Made by a program: the position numbers and the translations under genes | Shown: positions 18,426-27,154 of the stretch, in pieces | Layout of the letters: each line of letters starts with the position of its first letter | Numbering within the stretch: the stretch's first letter is position 1 | Notes under the pieces: model-generated | Databases searched by the model: none | What the model saw: the letters and a program-made list of their open reading frames with translations, nothing else | Told to the model about the DNA's origin: nothing | Assembly: GCA_024331125.1 (NCBI GenBank) | Contig: JANDJI010000003.1 | Span: 124,001-188,000, forward strand | Length of the DNA stretch: 64,000 nucleotides | Reading direction: 5' to 3' | DNA from: Nitrospira sp. | GTDB taxonomy: Bacteria > Nitrospirota > Nitrospiria > Nitrospirales > Nitrospiraceae

Positions 18426-18626
18426 TCAATCCAACACAAACGTGACCTTGAGATCGACACGATACAAGACGACCTTGCCGTCTTCGACGACCACGTGCTG
18501 TTCCTTCACCCACGCCGACTTGATGTTTCGGACCGTCTTCGAGGCGCGGTTGATCCCTTCGACAATGGCGTCCTCAAAACTCTTGGACGACTCGGAACTG
18601 ATCTCGATGATCTTAGCGACGGACAT
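18426..18626 (-). CDS. dodecin family flavin-binding protein
   Basis: The product is 66 residues and matches dodecin end to end: MSVAKIIEISSESSKSFEDA, then GINRASKTVRNIKSAWVKEQ, with a C-terminal YRVDLKVTFVLD. Dodecins form 12-mers that store flavin (or CoA) in the cytoplasm. The Trp of the AWVKEQ segment that stacks on the flavin is present. It stands alone, 164 bp upstream of pcm on the same strand. Confidence 0.93.
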   Translation of the reverse strand: MSVAKIIEISSESSKSFEDAIVEGINRASKTVRNIKSAWVKEQHVVVEDGKVVLYRVDLKVTFVLD

Positions 18627-19062
18627 AACCCCCCCCTTTCCGTTCTGCGCTCACAGGCGCTCCAATAACGATCGACCTTCCCGACACAGCCCGCCTTCGT
18701 CTCCTTCAAGAAAAGAAGCGGGCATTTTGCGTCATCTAGCTTCCGAGCAAAGTCGAGGCCTGACCGGCTTCGACGCCGGGTCTGAAATTTTGCCCATTTA
18801 TCGGGCGGTTCTTGGGTCGCGGCTTATCAGAGTCGAAAACACTGGGGAACTCTGCGCCAGGACAAACGATCGACCTGTGGCGAGAAGGGGCCGGAGAACA
18901 TGTCAGATCCTTTCTCGCTCACACCTCGTGACCTGCGGGGATGGACCTTGGGAGCTCTGAACCGGTAGAATGCCTCTCATCTTCATTTCATCCACTCCCA
19001 TAAGACCACATACAAAACCACGTACCCGACCATCTTTTTGTAGAAAGGCAGAACCAATCGGT
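18627..19062. other. 436 bp intergenic region before the RNA helicase
   Basis: No convincing gene was found here. It must contain the dodecin promoter (leftward) and the long upstream region of the helicase gene (rightward). The stem GCCCGC(C)TTC with GAAGCGGGC at about 18690-18725 is followed by ATTTT and could be a terminator or a leader hairpin. A long leader would be in keeping with cold-shock-type helicases, but this is speculative. Confidence 0.4.
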
Positions 19063-20835
19063 ATGAAGCACGAAACCGCTCGACCGTCCGTCATCCCCTC
19101 CGTCCATGGGTTTTCTCCCGGCTTTGCCGCTCTCGGTCTGGAAGCGAGGCTGCTCGCCACCTTGGATCAACTGGGCTATGAGGAGCCCACTCCGATTCAG
19201 CGAGAGGCGATCCCGCCCCTGCTGGCCGGCAAAGACGTCCTAGGGCAGGCGGCAACCGGAACAGGAAAGACCGCGGCCTTTGCGCTGCCGCTCTTACAAC
19301 GACTGGCGCAGGGGGCAAAGGCCCAGCCCGCCGCCTTGATTCTTGTGCCCACTCGCGAATTGGCCGTTCAAGTCGGTGATGCGGTGAAGCGGTATGGAAA
19401 GGAACTCCGCACGAGCGTCTTAACCCTCTATGGGGGACAAGCCATGGGGCCTCAGCTTCATGCCCTCAAGCGCGGGGTCGATATCGTGGTCGCGACGCCG
19501 GGCCGCGCCCTCGATCATATCCGCCGGCAGAGCCTGAAGCTCTCACAGGTGCGCGTCGTCGTCCTGGACGAAGCCGATGAGATGCTCGATATGGGGTTCG
19601 CCGACGATCTTGACGCCATTCTGGAACAGACGCCGGCGGTGAAACAGACGGCGCTTTTTTCAGCGACCATGCCGGCCCGGATCAAGTCGATCGCCCAGCG
19701 GCACCTCAACCATCCGGTCGAAATCACCATCGCAAAAGAACCGGTCAAGGTCGGGACCATGCCGCGCGTCCAGCAGACGGCCTACGTCGTCGCCAGGCCC
19801 TATCGCGGCGCCGCCCTTGTTCGAGTCTTGGACATGGCCGGACCGAAATCCGCCCTCGTGTTCTGCCGGACTCGCGTGGAGGTCGATGACGTCACCGCCC
19901 TGCTGAACGGCCGAGGATATCGAGCGGAGGCGCTTCACGGCGGCATGAGCCAACCTCAACGCGATCGCGTCTTGCAAGCCTTCCGCGCGGGACAGACGAA
20001 TCTCCTAGTGGCCACCGACGTGGCCGCCCGAGGATTGGATATTCCCCACGTCTCGCACGTGATCAATTTCGACTTGCCCTCGTCGGCGGAGATCTATGTC
20101 CATCGCATCGGTCGGACCGGACGAGCCGGACGAGAGGGCGCGGCCATGACCGTTCTCGACCCGCGCGAGGAGCGGCTGCTCCGCAGCATCGAACGGCTCA
20201 CCAATGCGAAAGTGACGGTCGCCCCTGTCCCCTCGGCGACCGATCTGCTGGCCAAGCGACTTGAACGGACGAGAGCGGCGGTACAGGAGGCGATGCAAAC
20301 GGAGGCCATCGGCGGGTTCCGAGGGGTCGTTGAAGCAATGGCCGCATCACATGACCCGATCACGATCGCAGCCGCGGCGATGAAGCTCGTTTTTCGCGCA
20401 CAGGGCGGGGACCGGGTTGAGGAAGACATTCCCGCCCTGCCGGTGAGACGGCCGGGATTCAATCAAACCATGCGGACCATGCCGCGACCGTCAAGCCGAA
20501 CAGGAGACCGAGATCGCGCCGAGCCGTCGAGGCTGAGCAAGCGGCCGTCGATGGGCAGGCCGGATCGAGAACGACCGAACGCGGGCATGGTGCGGGTGTA
20601 TGTGGGGACGGGGCATCAAGCGGGCATCGGGCCCGGCGATCTTGTCGGCGCGATCACCAACGAAGCAAAGGTCCACTCCAAAGCTCTCGGCGACATCGAG
20701 ATTCTCGATCGCTTTTCACTCATCGAAGTGCCGGAAGCGATGGCCCTCAAGATCATCGATCGATTGGGACGAGCAAGAATCAAAGGCCACAGGGTTCCGG
20801 TTCGTCTCTTTCGTGAAGAGAGGGACGCCAGATAA
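19063..20835 (+). CDS. DEAD-box ATP-dependent RNA helicase with C-terminal RNA-binding domain (DeaD/CsdA type)
   Basis: The product is 590 residues from ATG 19063. It has a Q motif (GYEEPTPIQREAIP), Walker A AATGTGKTAAF, PTRELAVQ, VLDEADEMLDMGF, SAT and HRIGRTGRAGREG, the full motif set. After an Arg/Pro-rich linker (about 480-510) the C-terminus VRVYVGTGHQAGIGPGDLVG is the DbpA/CsdA-like RNA-binding fold. It remodels structured RNA, often in ribosome assembly or cold adaptation. The frame opens at 18970, but that extension has no similarity to the family. Confidence 0.93.
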   Translation: MKHETARPSVIPSVHGFSPGFAALGLEARLLATLDQLGYEEPTPIQREAIPPLLAGKDVLGQAATGTGKTAAFALPLLQRLAQGAKAQPAALILVPTRELAVQVGDAVKRYGKELRTSVLTLYGGQAMGPQLHALKRGVDIVVATPGRALDHIRRQSLKLSQVRVVVLDEADEMLDMGFADDLDAILEQTPAVKQTALFSATMPARIKSIAQRHLNHPVEITIAKEPVKVGTMPRVQQTAYVVARPYRGAALVRVLDMAGPKSALVFCRTRVEVDDVTALLNGRGYRAEALHGGMSQPQRDRVLQAFRAGQTNLLVATDVAARGLDIPHVSHVINFDLPSSAEIYVHRIGRTGRAGREGAAMTVLDPREERLLRSIERLTNAKVTVAPVPSATDLLAKRLERTRAAVQEAMQTEAIGGFRGVVEAMAASHDPITIAAAAMKLVFRAQGGDRVEEDIPALPVRRPGFNQTMRTMPRPSSRTGDRDRAEPSRLSKRPSMGRPDRERPNAGMVRVYVGTGHQAGIGPGDLVGAITNEAKVHSKALGDIEILDRFSLIEVPEAMALKIIDRLGRARIKGHRVPVRLFREERDAR

Positions 20836-20884
20836 ATCAGCCGGTCCGTCGAGCCCTCCATTCTCTTTCCTGTCGCGATCCCCT

Positions 20885-20890
20885 TATAAT
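20885..20890 (+). promoter_or_regulatory. -10 box very close to the start codon (possible leaderless mRNA)
   Basis: A perfect TATAAT ends 8 nt before the ATG at 20899. Transcription would then begin about 2 nt before the start codon. No Shine-Dalgarno sequence is visible. The -35 region is weak (TTCTCT, 18 nt spacing). Confidence 0.5.
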
Positions 20891-20898
20891 GAAAACAT

Positions 20899-22152
20899 AT
20901 GACCGCACGACCCCCTATTCTCATCATCGGCGCAGGGCTGGCCGGATTGGCCTGCGCCCGTCGGCTGACCCAAGCCGGTGTTGCCTGCACGGTGCTGGAA
21001 GCCTCGGATGGAGTGGGTGGGCGAGCCAGGACCGATCGAGTTGATGGGTTTCTCCTCGATCGTGGATTTCAGGTGTTGCTCACCGGCTATCCCGAAGCCA
21101 GCCAGATATTGGACTATGTCTCGCTCGATCCGAAACCGTTTCACCCTGGCGCCCTTGTTCATTACGACGGCCGGTTTCATCTCGTGAGTGACCCCCTTCG
21201 GCGGCCCCAGGACCTGCTCACAGCTCTATTCAGTCCCGTTGGTTCGCTCGCGGACAAACGGCTGGCGCTGCGCCTCCGGGGGGATGCCTTGCGGCAACGT
21301 CTTTGCGCCCTCGCAGGGGGAGCGGCCCGTCCAAGCAGTGAAGTCTTACGGGCCTACGGGTTTTCCGACGCCATGGTGACACGGTTCTTCACGCCATTCC
21401 TAGGGGGGGTGTTTTTGGAGCCGACCTTGTCCACGCCCTGCTGGATCTTTCAGCACGTCTGGGCTGCTTTTTCTCGTGGAGACGTCGCCCTTCCCGACGA
21501 TGGCATGGGCGCCATCGCCCAACAACTGGCAGCCTCCTTGCCGGAGGGGACGGTTCGGCTGAACCAGCCGGTCAAGGCGATTGAGGGCTCGACGGTCTTC
21601 CTTCTCTCAGGCGAACGGCTGGAGGGAACAGCCGTGGTCATCGCGACGGACAGCGATACTGCTCGCCGCCTGCGCGGCGAGCCATCTCGGACAGGAACAG
21701 AGCGAGTCTCAACCACTCTCTATCTCGACGCGCCGACCCCACCACGTCGAGGACCCTGGTTAATGCTGAACGGCGAAGAGGGGCTGGTCCGTACCGTCTG
21801 TGTCTTGAGTGAGGCTGCTCCCTCTTATGCCCCGAACAGAAGAGCCTTGATTGCGATCACGGTCAATGGTCACGGCCATGGGCAGGATGATCTCTCCGAG
21901 AGGGTCCGCGCCGATTTGGAATCGTGGTTCGGTCCGCAGGTCAACCAGTGGCGTCATCTCAGAACCGACCACATTCGCCATGCCTTGCCTCCGCTTGATC
22001 TGTTGCCTTCTGCCCCGGAGACGACGTCGCCGCGTATCGCGCATGGCCTCTACCAATGCGGCGACTATTGCGAGAGTGGGACGCTAGACGGAGCCTTGGT
22101 CTCGGGCCGAAGAGCGGCCGAAGCGGTCTTGGCCGATACCGTTCAAGCGTGA
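20899..22152 (+). CDS. FAD-dependent amine oxidoreductase / protoporphyrinogen oxidase-like protein
   Basis: The product is 417 residues. The N-terminal dinucleotide-binding motif is ILIIGAGLAGLACARRL, followed by LEASDGVGGRARTD, typical of flavin amine oxidases and phytoene desaturase-like enzymes. The C-terminal FAD segment YQCGDYCESGTLDGAL is present. The substrate cannot be told; carotenoid, porphyrin or amine oxidation are all possible. It lies alone, with its own apparent promoter just upstream. Confidence 0.85.
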   Translation: MTARPPILIIGAGLAGLACARRLTQAGVACTVLEASDGVGGRARTDRVDGFLLDRGFQVLLTGYPEASQILDYVSLDPKPFHPGALVHYDGRFHLVSDPLRRPQDLLTALFSPVGSLADKRLALRLRGDALRQRLCALAGGAARPSSEVLRAYGFSDAMVTRFFTPFLGGVFLEPTLSTPCWIFQHVWAAFSRGDVALPDDGMGAIAQQLAASLPEGTVRLNQPVKAIEGSTVFLLSGERLEGTAVVIATDSDTARRLRGEPSRTGTERVSTTLYLDAPTPPRRGPWLMLNGEEGLVRTVCVLSEAAPSYAPNRRALIAITVNGHGHGQDDLSERVRADLESWFGPQVNQWRHLRTDHIRHALPPLDLLPSAPETTSPRIAHGLYQCGDYCESGTLDGALVSGRRAAEAVLADTVQA

Positions 22153-22216
22153 CGTGTCTGTGAACCGCCCCTGCCTATGTTCCAGGAGACTTGCGCAACT
22201 GAATCCACTCCGGCTG

Positions 22217-22235
22217 GATACGCCGCCATGATGCC
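22217..22235. repeat. 19 bp copy of the DUF1614 gene tail
   Basis: GATACGCCGCCATGATGCC here is identical to 22846-22864, which encodes the last transmembrane segment of the DUF1614 protein on the minus strand. Flanking bases on one side also look like a decayed copy in the same orientation. The two copies bracket hicBA. Confidence 0.6.
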
Positions 22236-22339
22236 GGAGTAGGATCATTCCGCTTTCTGAACACGAGAATCAACCGGGACTGGACATTCATTGCTCGCCG
22301 GACTAGGATGGCTGTCGACAAACGAAGAGAGTCAGAATC

Positions 22340-22546
22340 ATGAACGAACTGATCTTCTTGGTCGAAGAGGCCCCCGAGGGAGGGCTTTTGGCTCGTGCGC
22401 TTGGTGTGTCCATCTTCACCGAAGCCGATACGCTAGCGGAACTGCCCGACAAGATCCGCGACGCCGTCCGTTGTCATTTTGATGAAGGGCGGGCTCCGAA
22501 AGTCGTCCGTCTTCACCATGTCCGCGAGGAAGTCATCGCCGTATGA
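22340..22546 (+). CDS. hicB: HicB-like antitoxin, short form
   Basis: The product is 68 residues and resembles the partial RNase H-like fold of short HicB proteins (FLVEEAPEGGLLARALG, then LPDKIRDAVRCHFDEG). These are often mis-annotated as 2-oxoisovalerate dehydrogenase. No C-terminal DNA-binding domain is present. It is translationally coupled to hicA by an ATGA overlap and is predicted to neutralise it. Confidence 0.8.
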   Translation: MNELIFLVEEAPEGGLLARALGVSIFTEADTLAELPDKIRDAVRCHFDEGRAPKVVRLHHVREEVIAV

Positions 22547-22785
22547 GGCTTCCCCGTGATCTCTCGGGAAGCGAGCTCGCCAAACTTCTTTGCAAACTCG
22601 GCTATTCGATCACGCGCCAGAGCGGCAGTCACCTCCGACTGACCACTCACCAGCACGGCGAACGTCACCTGACGATCCCCCTCCATACCCCACTCCGCAT
22701 CGGAACGCTCTCCGCAATCGTGGCCGATGTCGCCGCTCATTTCAACATGAGTCGCGAGCAGATACTCGACAGACTCTTCGGGTGA
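22543..22785 (+). CDS. hicA: HicA-family mRNA interferase toxin
   Basis: The product is 80 residues with a dsRNA-binding-like fold. The core RQSGSHLRLTTHQHGERHLT contains the catalytic His in the GSH motif, and IPLHTPLRIGTLSAIV follows. HicA cleaves mRNA and is inhibited by HicB. Here the antitoxin gene comes first, the reverse of the E. coli order. The last part, ISREQILDRLF-like (MSREQILDRLFG), is typical of the family. Confidence 0.88.
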   Translation: MRLPRDLSGSELAKLLCKLGYSITRQSGSHLRLTTHQHGERHLTIPLHTPLRIGTLSAIVADVAAHFNMSREQILDRLFG

Positions 22786-22816
22786 GGACGAAAAACAAAC
22801 GGACTATCCCCTCATC

Positions 22817-23512
22817 TCAGGAGCCGGCCGGAAGAGGCCAGGCCAGATACGCCGCCATGATGCCCGAAAGCACGATCCCGTCAAATGTGCCGGCGCCACC
22901 GATACTGGCCATGCCGGTGGCGATCTTTTCAATGTCTCTGAGATGCAACAGATCCGCGCCGATGAGCGGGCCCATCACGCCGGCAACAAAGGCGACGGGC
23001 GGGGCGTGATCCGGAACGAGGAGCAAGGCGCTCACGGACGCAACCACGGCGGGAAAGAGGCCGGGCATCGTGATCCCGACCCCTTGAACCGGTTTCGCCA
23101 TCCAGTAACAGACCATCGTATTGATTAAGACCGCGAACGCCAGGCCGACAATTGCCTGTTGGCCTGTCATTACGAGATGCACGGTTTCATAAACGGCCAG
23201 CGCCGTGGGAATGAGACAGCCGCCCACGTTGACGGCAATGACCGTCTCGCGGCGAACGCGCTGGAACGCCGGCCACACCCCCCCGAGCCCGAAAATGGCG
23301 AAGGGATCTACCGGCACTGCCTCGATCCGCGCAATACGCTTGACGGGAATATTGATCAGACTCCCGATGAAAATGCCGATGACCAAGAGCACCGCGATCG
23401 GCGGTTCCAACTTGAGCTTGATCAACGCCGCGGTGAAGAGATGGCCGAAAAAGAGCGGCAACAGCACCAACAGGACAAAGAAAAACAAGAGCGGAAGCCA
23501 ACCCATTTTCAT
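22817..23512 (-). CDS. DUF1614 family membrane protein
   Basis: The product is 231 residues and almost entirely hydrophobic, with about six to seven membrane segments, starting WLPLLFFFVLLVLLPLFFG. It matches DUF1614 proteins, which have the conserved stretch ASIGGAGTFDGIVLSGIMAA near the C-terminus. The function is unknown. AAGGGG lies 7 nt before the ATG. The start overlaps the stop of a doubtful upstream ORF (TGATG). It is convergent with hicA, 31 bp away. Confidence 0.85.
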   Translation of the reverse strand: MKMGWLPLLFFFVLLVLLPLFFGHLFTAALIKLKLEPPIAVLLVIGIFIGSLINIPVKRIARIEAVPVDPFAIFGLGGVWPAFQRVRRETVIAVNVGGCLIPTALAVYETVHLVMTGQQAIVGLAFAVLINTMVCYWMAKPVQGVGITMPGLFPAVVASVSALLLVPDHAPPVAFVAGVMGPLIGADLLHLRDIEKIATGMASIGGAGTFDGIVLSGIMAAYLAWPLPAGS

Positions 23513-23862
23513 CAGAATGCCCCTTTCGGGCCCTCTTCACTCACGGCCTGATCTCCCCCCCTCTTCGTCCTGAACCGGCTCACCTCGTACCCCTCCCAAG
23601 ACTTCCTCAGTGTCACCTGGCAGAGATACGGCACCGCGTAACCATCCATGCATAGCGCCCCAAAGACGGTTCGTGGTCCATCAGCCAACGTGGCCGGTTC
23701 GTTCTGATCCACTATACTGGAGAGAGGAGAAGCCTGCGATGCAAAACTTTGGGGGAGCATATAAGCCGAGCTAGCCTTGGTGGTGGCAGGAAGTGAGACG
23801 GACGATCTTTTTGCTTCAGCACGTTTCGACAATATGGTCGCCGATGCCATGCATGGCGTCAC
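23512..23862 (-). CDS. doubtful small ORF upstream of DUF1614
   Basis: This 116-residue frame has no recognised family. The N-terminal half is Ser/Ala-rich and unconvincing. The last 45 residues (from MDGYAVPYLCQVTLRKSWEG) look more protein-like and could start at an internal ATG. Its stop overlaps the DUF1614 start as TGATG, which would suit translational coupling. It may equally be a non-coding spacer; about 360 bp would otherwise be empty here. Confidence 0.25.
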   Translation of the reverse strand: MTPCMASATILSKRAEAKRSSVSLPATTKASSAYMLPQSFASQASPLSSIVDQNEPATLADGPRTVFGALCMDGYAVPYLCQVTLRKSWEGYEVSRFRTKRGGDQAVSEEGPKGAF

Positions 23863-23871
23863 GGCACTCCC

Positions 23872-24993
23872 TTACCCAGCCGTTCGGTCGCTGGTCATGC
23901 GGAACCCGGCTCCGGTGATCGCGAGCCGCTGATCGTCGATCTTCACCCGAGCACCAAGAAAGACTTCCGCCAGCCACGCTCCTGTGAGCACATGATCGGT
24001 GATGGCCGGGATGATGAATCGGCTTTCTCCCTCCGCGAGCGCCGCAAAGGGAATGAGCTGATCGGCGGCGAACCGATCCACCGTCGCCCCCGATCTGATC
24101 TCTTGGAGCAACTGTTGGGCCACGTGCGTGCCGATCGACTCAGCTCGGCGTCGCGGGGCTCCCGCTTGATCGGCACCCAGTCGCACAGTCCTTCCGTGAT
24201 CGGCCGTTTCCTGATCAGCCGTTCCTCGATCAGCCGGCTCTCGATCAGCCGGCTCTCGATCAGCAAAAAGCGCCAGGGCCGCGCCTGGTTGCAGCGAGTC
24301 AATATCGTGCCGGATCTCGATGTCGGCCGGATACCCAGCCTGAGCGAGCACTTCTCGCGCCGCCTCCGCCATCCGCCGGCTCACCTGCCGCTCTTCAAGA
24401 TGCGAGGAGAGGGCGATACCCCACACCCTCGTGACCGGCCCAGCTTCGTCCTGAACGATGGCCCGCAAGGGCCCGCTCATGGGTTGCACCCTGAGCCGCA
24501 GAATGCCTTCGCCCCGGGGGACATAACCGGGGCGCACGACGTCAATCGCGGCGTAGAGCCCCATCCGGCGCAGCACCGGACACACCACGTGCTGGAGGTG
24601 AAAGGCGGACGGAGCGAAATCCTGAAACAGCCCGCCCCATAACTCAACGAGGACCGGCGATTCTGCATAGGCCAGCACCGGCAGCATGCCGAGTGCCAGC
24701 ATCGTGGTCGAGCCGGCAGAGCCGATGTCCCAGCGATAGGAGCGCTTCACCTTCAACGAGCCGGGACGAAACACAAACTCCCGCGAGCCCAACACAAGCC
24801 CTTCGGTGCAACCATTGACCAGCTCGGCGATAGCTTCAATGACGCACAAATGCTGCGCACGTAAGCCGGGCTTGTCCCGCTTGGCGCGCACATTCACCAC
24901 CCGGATAGGCCGACCGGTCAGCGCGGCAAAGGCCACCGCCTGCCGCACGATGGCGCCGCTGCCGGAAAATCGGGACCCGTCAATGGTCAACAT
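23872..24993 (-). CDS. rtcA: RNA 3'-terminal phosphate cyclase
   Basis: The product is 373 residues. It starts MLTIDGSRFSGSGAIVRQAV, with GLRAQHLCVIEAI and GSAGSTTMLALGMLPVL, the RtcA signature regions. The C-terminal TDHVLTGAWLAEVF contains the His expected to be adenylated. It converts RNA 3'-phosphate to the 2',3'-cyclic form using ATP. A 22-residue loop of repeated DREPA units (24198-24264) is inserted before the C-terminal part and is absent from ordinary RtcA. No rtcB is seen. The SUF-like genes lie directly upstream on the same strand. Confidence 0.92.
   Translation of the reverse strand: MLTIDGSRFSGSGAIVRQAVAFAALTGRPIRVVNVRAKRDKPGLRAQHLCVIEAIAELVNGCTEGLVLGSREFVFRPGSLKVKRSYRWDIGSAGSTTMLALGMLPVLAYAESPVLVELWGGLFQDFAPSAFHLQHVVCPVLRRMGLYAAIDVVRPGYVPRGEGILRLRVQPMSGPLRAIVQDEAGPVTRVWGIALSSHLEERQVSRRMAEAAREVLAQAGYPADIEIRHDIDSLQPGAALALFADREPADREPADRGTADQETADHGRTVRLGADQAGAPRRRAESIGTHVAQQLLQEIRSGATVDRFAADQLIPFAALAEGESRFIIPAITDHVLTGAWLAEVFLGARVKIDDQRLAITGAGFRMTSDRTAG
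24198..24264. repeat. 15 bp tandem repeat inside rtcA
   Basis: The plus strand shows four and a half units of a 15 bp repeat with consensus GATCAGCCGGCTCTC; units 3 and 4 are identical and units 1 and 2 are diverged. Fifteen is a multiple of three, so the minus-strand product gains five-residue units (DREPA type) without a frameshift. Confidence 0.9.
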
Positions 24994-25015
24994 GGAACGA
25001 CTCGCCGGAAGTTCT

Positions 25016-25951
25016 CTATCGGAGAATCCCGCTCACGATCAGCTCGATTGCCTGTTCCGGCGCGAGCCCGCGCGCCATCAACGTCTCCAATCCTTTCTTG
25101 TCCACGCTGCCGATGGCCGCTTCGTGGGTCACCTTGGCCTCGGGATGGCAGACGCGCACGATGGGAATCGCGCTCGCCTGCGCCCGTCCCTGCACGATTT
25201 CCAGGCAATCGACGTGACCGCGGGCGCCCCGCTCATGGGCCTCGGTGACACCGGTGATCTCCGCGCACGCCTCGTCCGCCAGGACGACACGAGTCTTGAT
25301 CAAGCCTCGCGACCGTGCTCCCTTGAGCACGACCGCTTCCTTGAGGGTAATCCGATCAGTTCCATGACCAAACAGTTTGGCGGTCAACTCGGCAACACCG
25401 TCCTCCTCCACCTCGACGGCGTAATCAATCGTAAGTTCGCCCACTGAACCGGAGAGCAGCGAAAAATCGGACTGATACCGCGCACCCTTTCCAACCATGA
25501 CCGACGCCTGGGGAACCACCTGCATGCCCCCATGCGGGCCGTGGTAATGGCCTTCCCTGTAAGTCAGTGACGCCCCCGGCCCAATGTGAACGGTCGCTCG
25601 CATCCGATGTTGAGCAGCCTGCGCGACGGGGAACAGACAATGGGACAGGACGGAGACAGCCGCCCGCTCTTCCACAACCAGATCAAGGTGGATGTTCTGC
25701 CGGCCGGTCGGATGGGCCAGGCCGAAGCACAGGTGAACCGGCCGCGCGAGCTGGACTCCGGCGCGCACGGTCATTCTTCCGACAATCGCATCGGGGGTTT
25801 CGTCCAGGTTGAGATCAAGACCGGGCACGGATCGGCGGCTCACAATTCGGTGCCCATGCCCAACGACATGCGCGATCCGTTCGTCGTTCAGAATCTCCGG
25901 TTCGGCCCCGACCATCGGCAACAGACGAATGAAGGTGTCACGTTCGGTCAT
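25016..25951 (-). CDS. SufB/SufD-like Fe-S scaffold protein, short (minimal SUF-like type)
   Basis: The product is 311 residues from ATG 25951, with GGGGAG about 10 nt upstream; the frame is open to 25981. The SufBD beta-helix core includes VELAxxx-like VHLCFGLAHPTGRQNIHLDL and the C-terminal segment CHPEAKVTHEAAIGSVDKKG, as in SufB/SufD. It is much shorter than SufB (about 470 residues). Paired with a SufC-like ATPase and no sufS, sufE or sufU nearby, it looks like the minimal SufC-SufB type found in archaea and anaerobes. Confidence 0.82.
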   Translation of the reverse strand: MTERDTFIRLLPMVGAEPEILNDERIAHVVGHGHRIVSRRSVPGLDLNLDETPDAIVGRMTVRAGVQLARPVHLCFGLAHPTGRQNIHLDLVVEERAAVSVLSHCLFPVAQAAQHRMRATVHIGPGASLTYREGHYHGPHGGMQVVPQASVMVGKGARYQSDFSLLSGSVGELTIDYAVEVEEDGVAELTAKLFGHGTDRITLKEAVVLKGARSRGLIKTRVVLADEACAEITGVTEAHERGARGHVDCLEIVQGRAQASAIPIVRVCHPEAKVTHEAAIGSVDKKGLETLMARGLAPEQAIELIVSGILR

Positions 25952-26666
25952 AGCCGCAGCGCTCCCCATCACACCGAACACATGCTCGCCCTCGGAATCG
26001 CTCGATCACAAGGGCCGGATTGCCGGTACACACGATACGCCCGTTACAGAGTTGCGATGCCGCATCCGCGATGGTCGCGACCTCTTCCTGGTGCGTGATC
26101 AGCAACACGGCGCTCCCCTGGGCTTTAAGGGTACGGATGACCTCGATGATCTGATGAATCGAGAGCATGTCGATGCCAGCGGCCGGCTCATCCAAGATTG
26201 CCAACTTGGGCTTCATTGCCAGCACGGAGGCCAATTCGATTCGATGCCGCTCCCCACCGCTTAAGGTCTTGTCCACCAGCCGATCCAAATAGCGATCGGA
26301 ATCCAACCCGACCAGCCGCAGCGTCAATGCAGGATCAGCCCCCGCGCGACCCAGCGTCAGATACTCCCGCACGGTGATCCCTTCGAACCGTGCCGGCTCT
26401 TGCCAGGCCAAGGTCAACCCGAGTTTCGCCCGTTCGTGGATCGGCAACGCGAGGAGATCCGTCCCGGCGAAGACCACCGTGCCGCTCTCCGGCCTATAGC
26501 CCTCACACCCCATCAGCAGATACGCCAACGTGGTCTTGCCGGAGCCGTTGGCGCCAAGCAGGGCATGGATTTCACACGGACCAATCACAAGGTCGAGCCG
26601 ATCAAGGATAGTCCGACCTTCCACTGAGAAGGTGAGATTGGTCATGCTTAACAGAGGAGAGGCCAT
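25938..26666 (-). CDS. SufC-like ABC ATPase
   Basis: The product is 242 residues. Walker A GANGSGKTTLAYLLMG, signature LSGGERHRIELA, Walker B KLAILDEPAAGIDM and the H-loop ITHQEEV are all intact. The SufC family has this short ATPase without membrane domains. It overlaps the SufBD-like gene by 14 bp, so the two are made together and probably form a complex. A C-terminal tail with two Cys (ACVRCDGERCGY) is unusual. It is predicted to drive Fe-S cluster assembly. Confidence 0.85.
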   Translation of the reverse strand: MASPLLSMTNLTFSVEGRTILDRLDLVIGPCEIHALLGANGSGKTTLAYLLMGCEGYRPESGTVVFAGTDLLALPIHERAKLGLTLAWQEPARFEGITVREYLTLGRAGADPALTLRLVGLDSDRYLDRLVDKTLSGGERHRIELASVLAMKPKLAILDEPAAGIDMLSIHQIIEVIRTLKAQGSAVLLITHQEEVATIADAASQLCNGRIVCTGNPALVIERFRGRACVRCDGERCGYDRT

Positions 26667-27154
26667 AGCTCATCTTCTTTCTTCTCAATGAAACCGCTTC
26701 TGCCCACGTGCTGCATCCGACATGCCATAAACCAGCCTTCCGCGTAGACTTATTCGTGGACTCATTCATTCAACGTTCATTCAATAGATCCATGGGTTGT
26801 GAAGGAATCGTGAAAAGCGCGAACCGTGGCATTCTGCGGCAACCGGATCCGGTCTTGTTGAGGCGAGAGTCCTCATCGCCGCTCCCCCGCCGATCCCCTT
26901 CCTGTCGGAGGAGCGGCGCAACGTCCCAATTCATCAACCGCTTCGTAGGACAATGATTCCGGCATCATCGTTGCTGGAGGGAAAGCGGTGAGGAATCCCT
27001 TGCTTCCTGGTTCTGACAGACCGGTGGGGCAATATGCGCACCGGTTGGATCGAGCAAGCGGGGGCGCAAGCCGTTCTTTGTGAGCAAGGAGCCCTTTTGC
27101 TGATCGCGACAGACAAAAACCATTTCTTCACCCTTTCACGAAGGAGGAGTCGCT
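26667..27154. other. 488 bp intergenic region between sufC-like gene and hsp20
   Basis: No gene is convincing in this region. It must hold the leftward promoter of the SUF-like pair and the rightward promoter of hsp20. I saw no CIRCE element (TTAGCACTC-N9-GAGTGCTAA) and no clear sigma-32 promoter. The plus-strand end has AAGGAGGAG just before the hsp20 ATG, a strong ribosome binding site. Confidence 0.45.

Noticed and set aside
26708..26956. 82-residue frame in the hsp20 upstream region
   Set aside because: No ribosome binding site, no family and biased composition; treated as non-coding.
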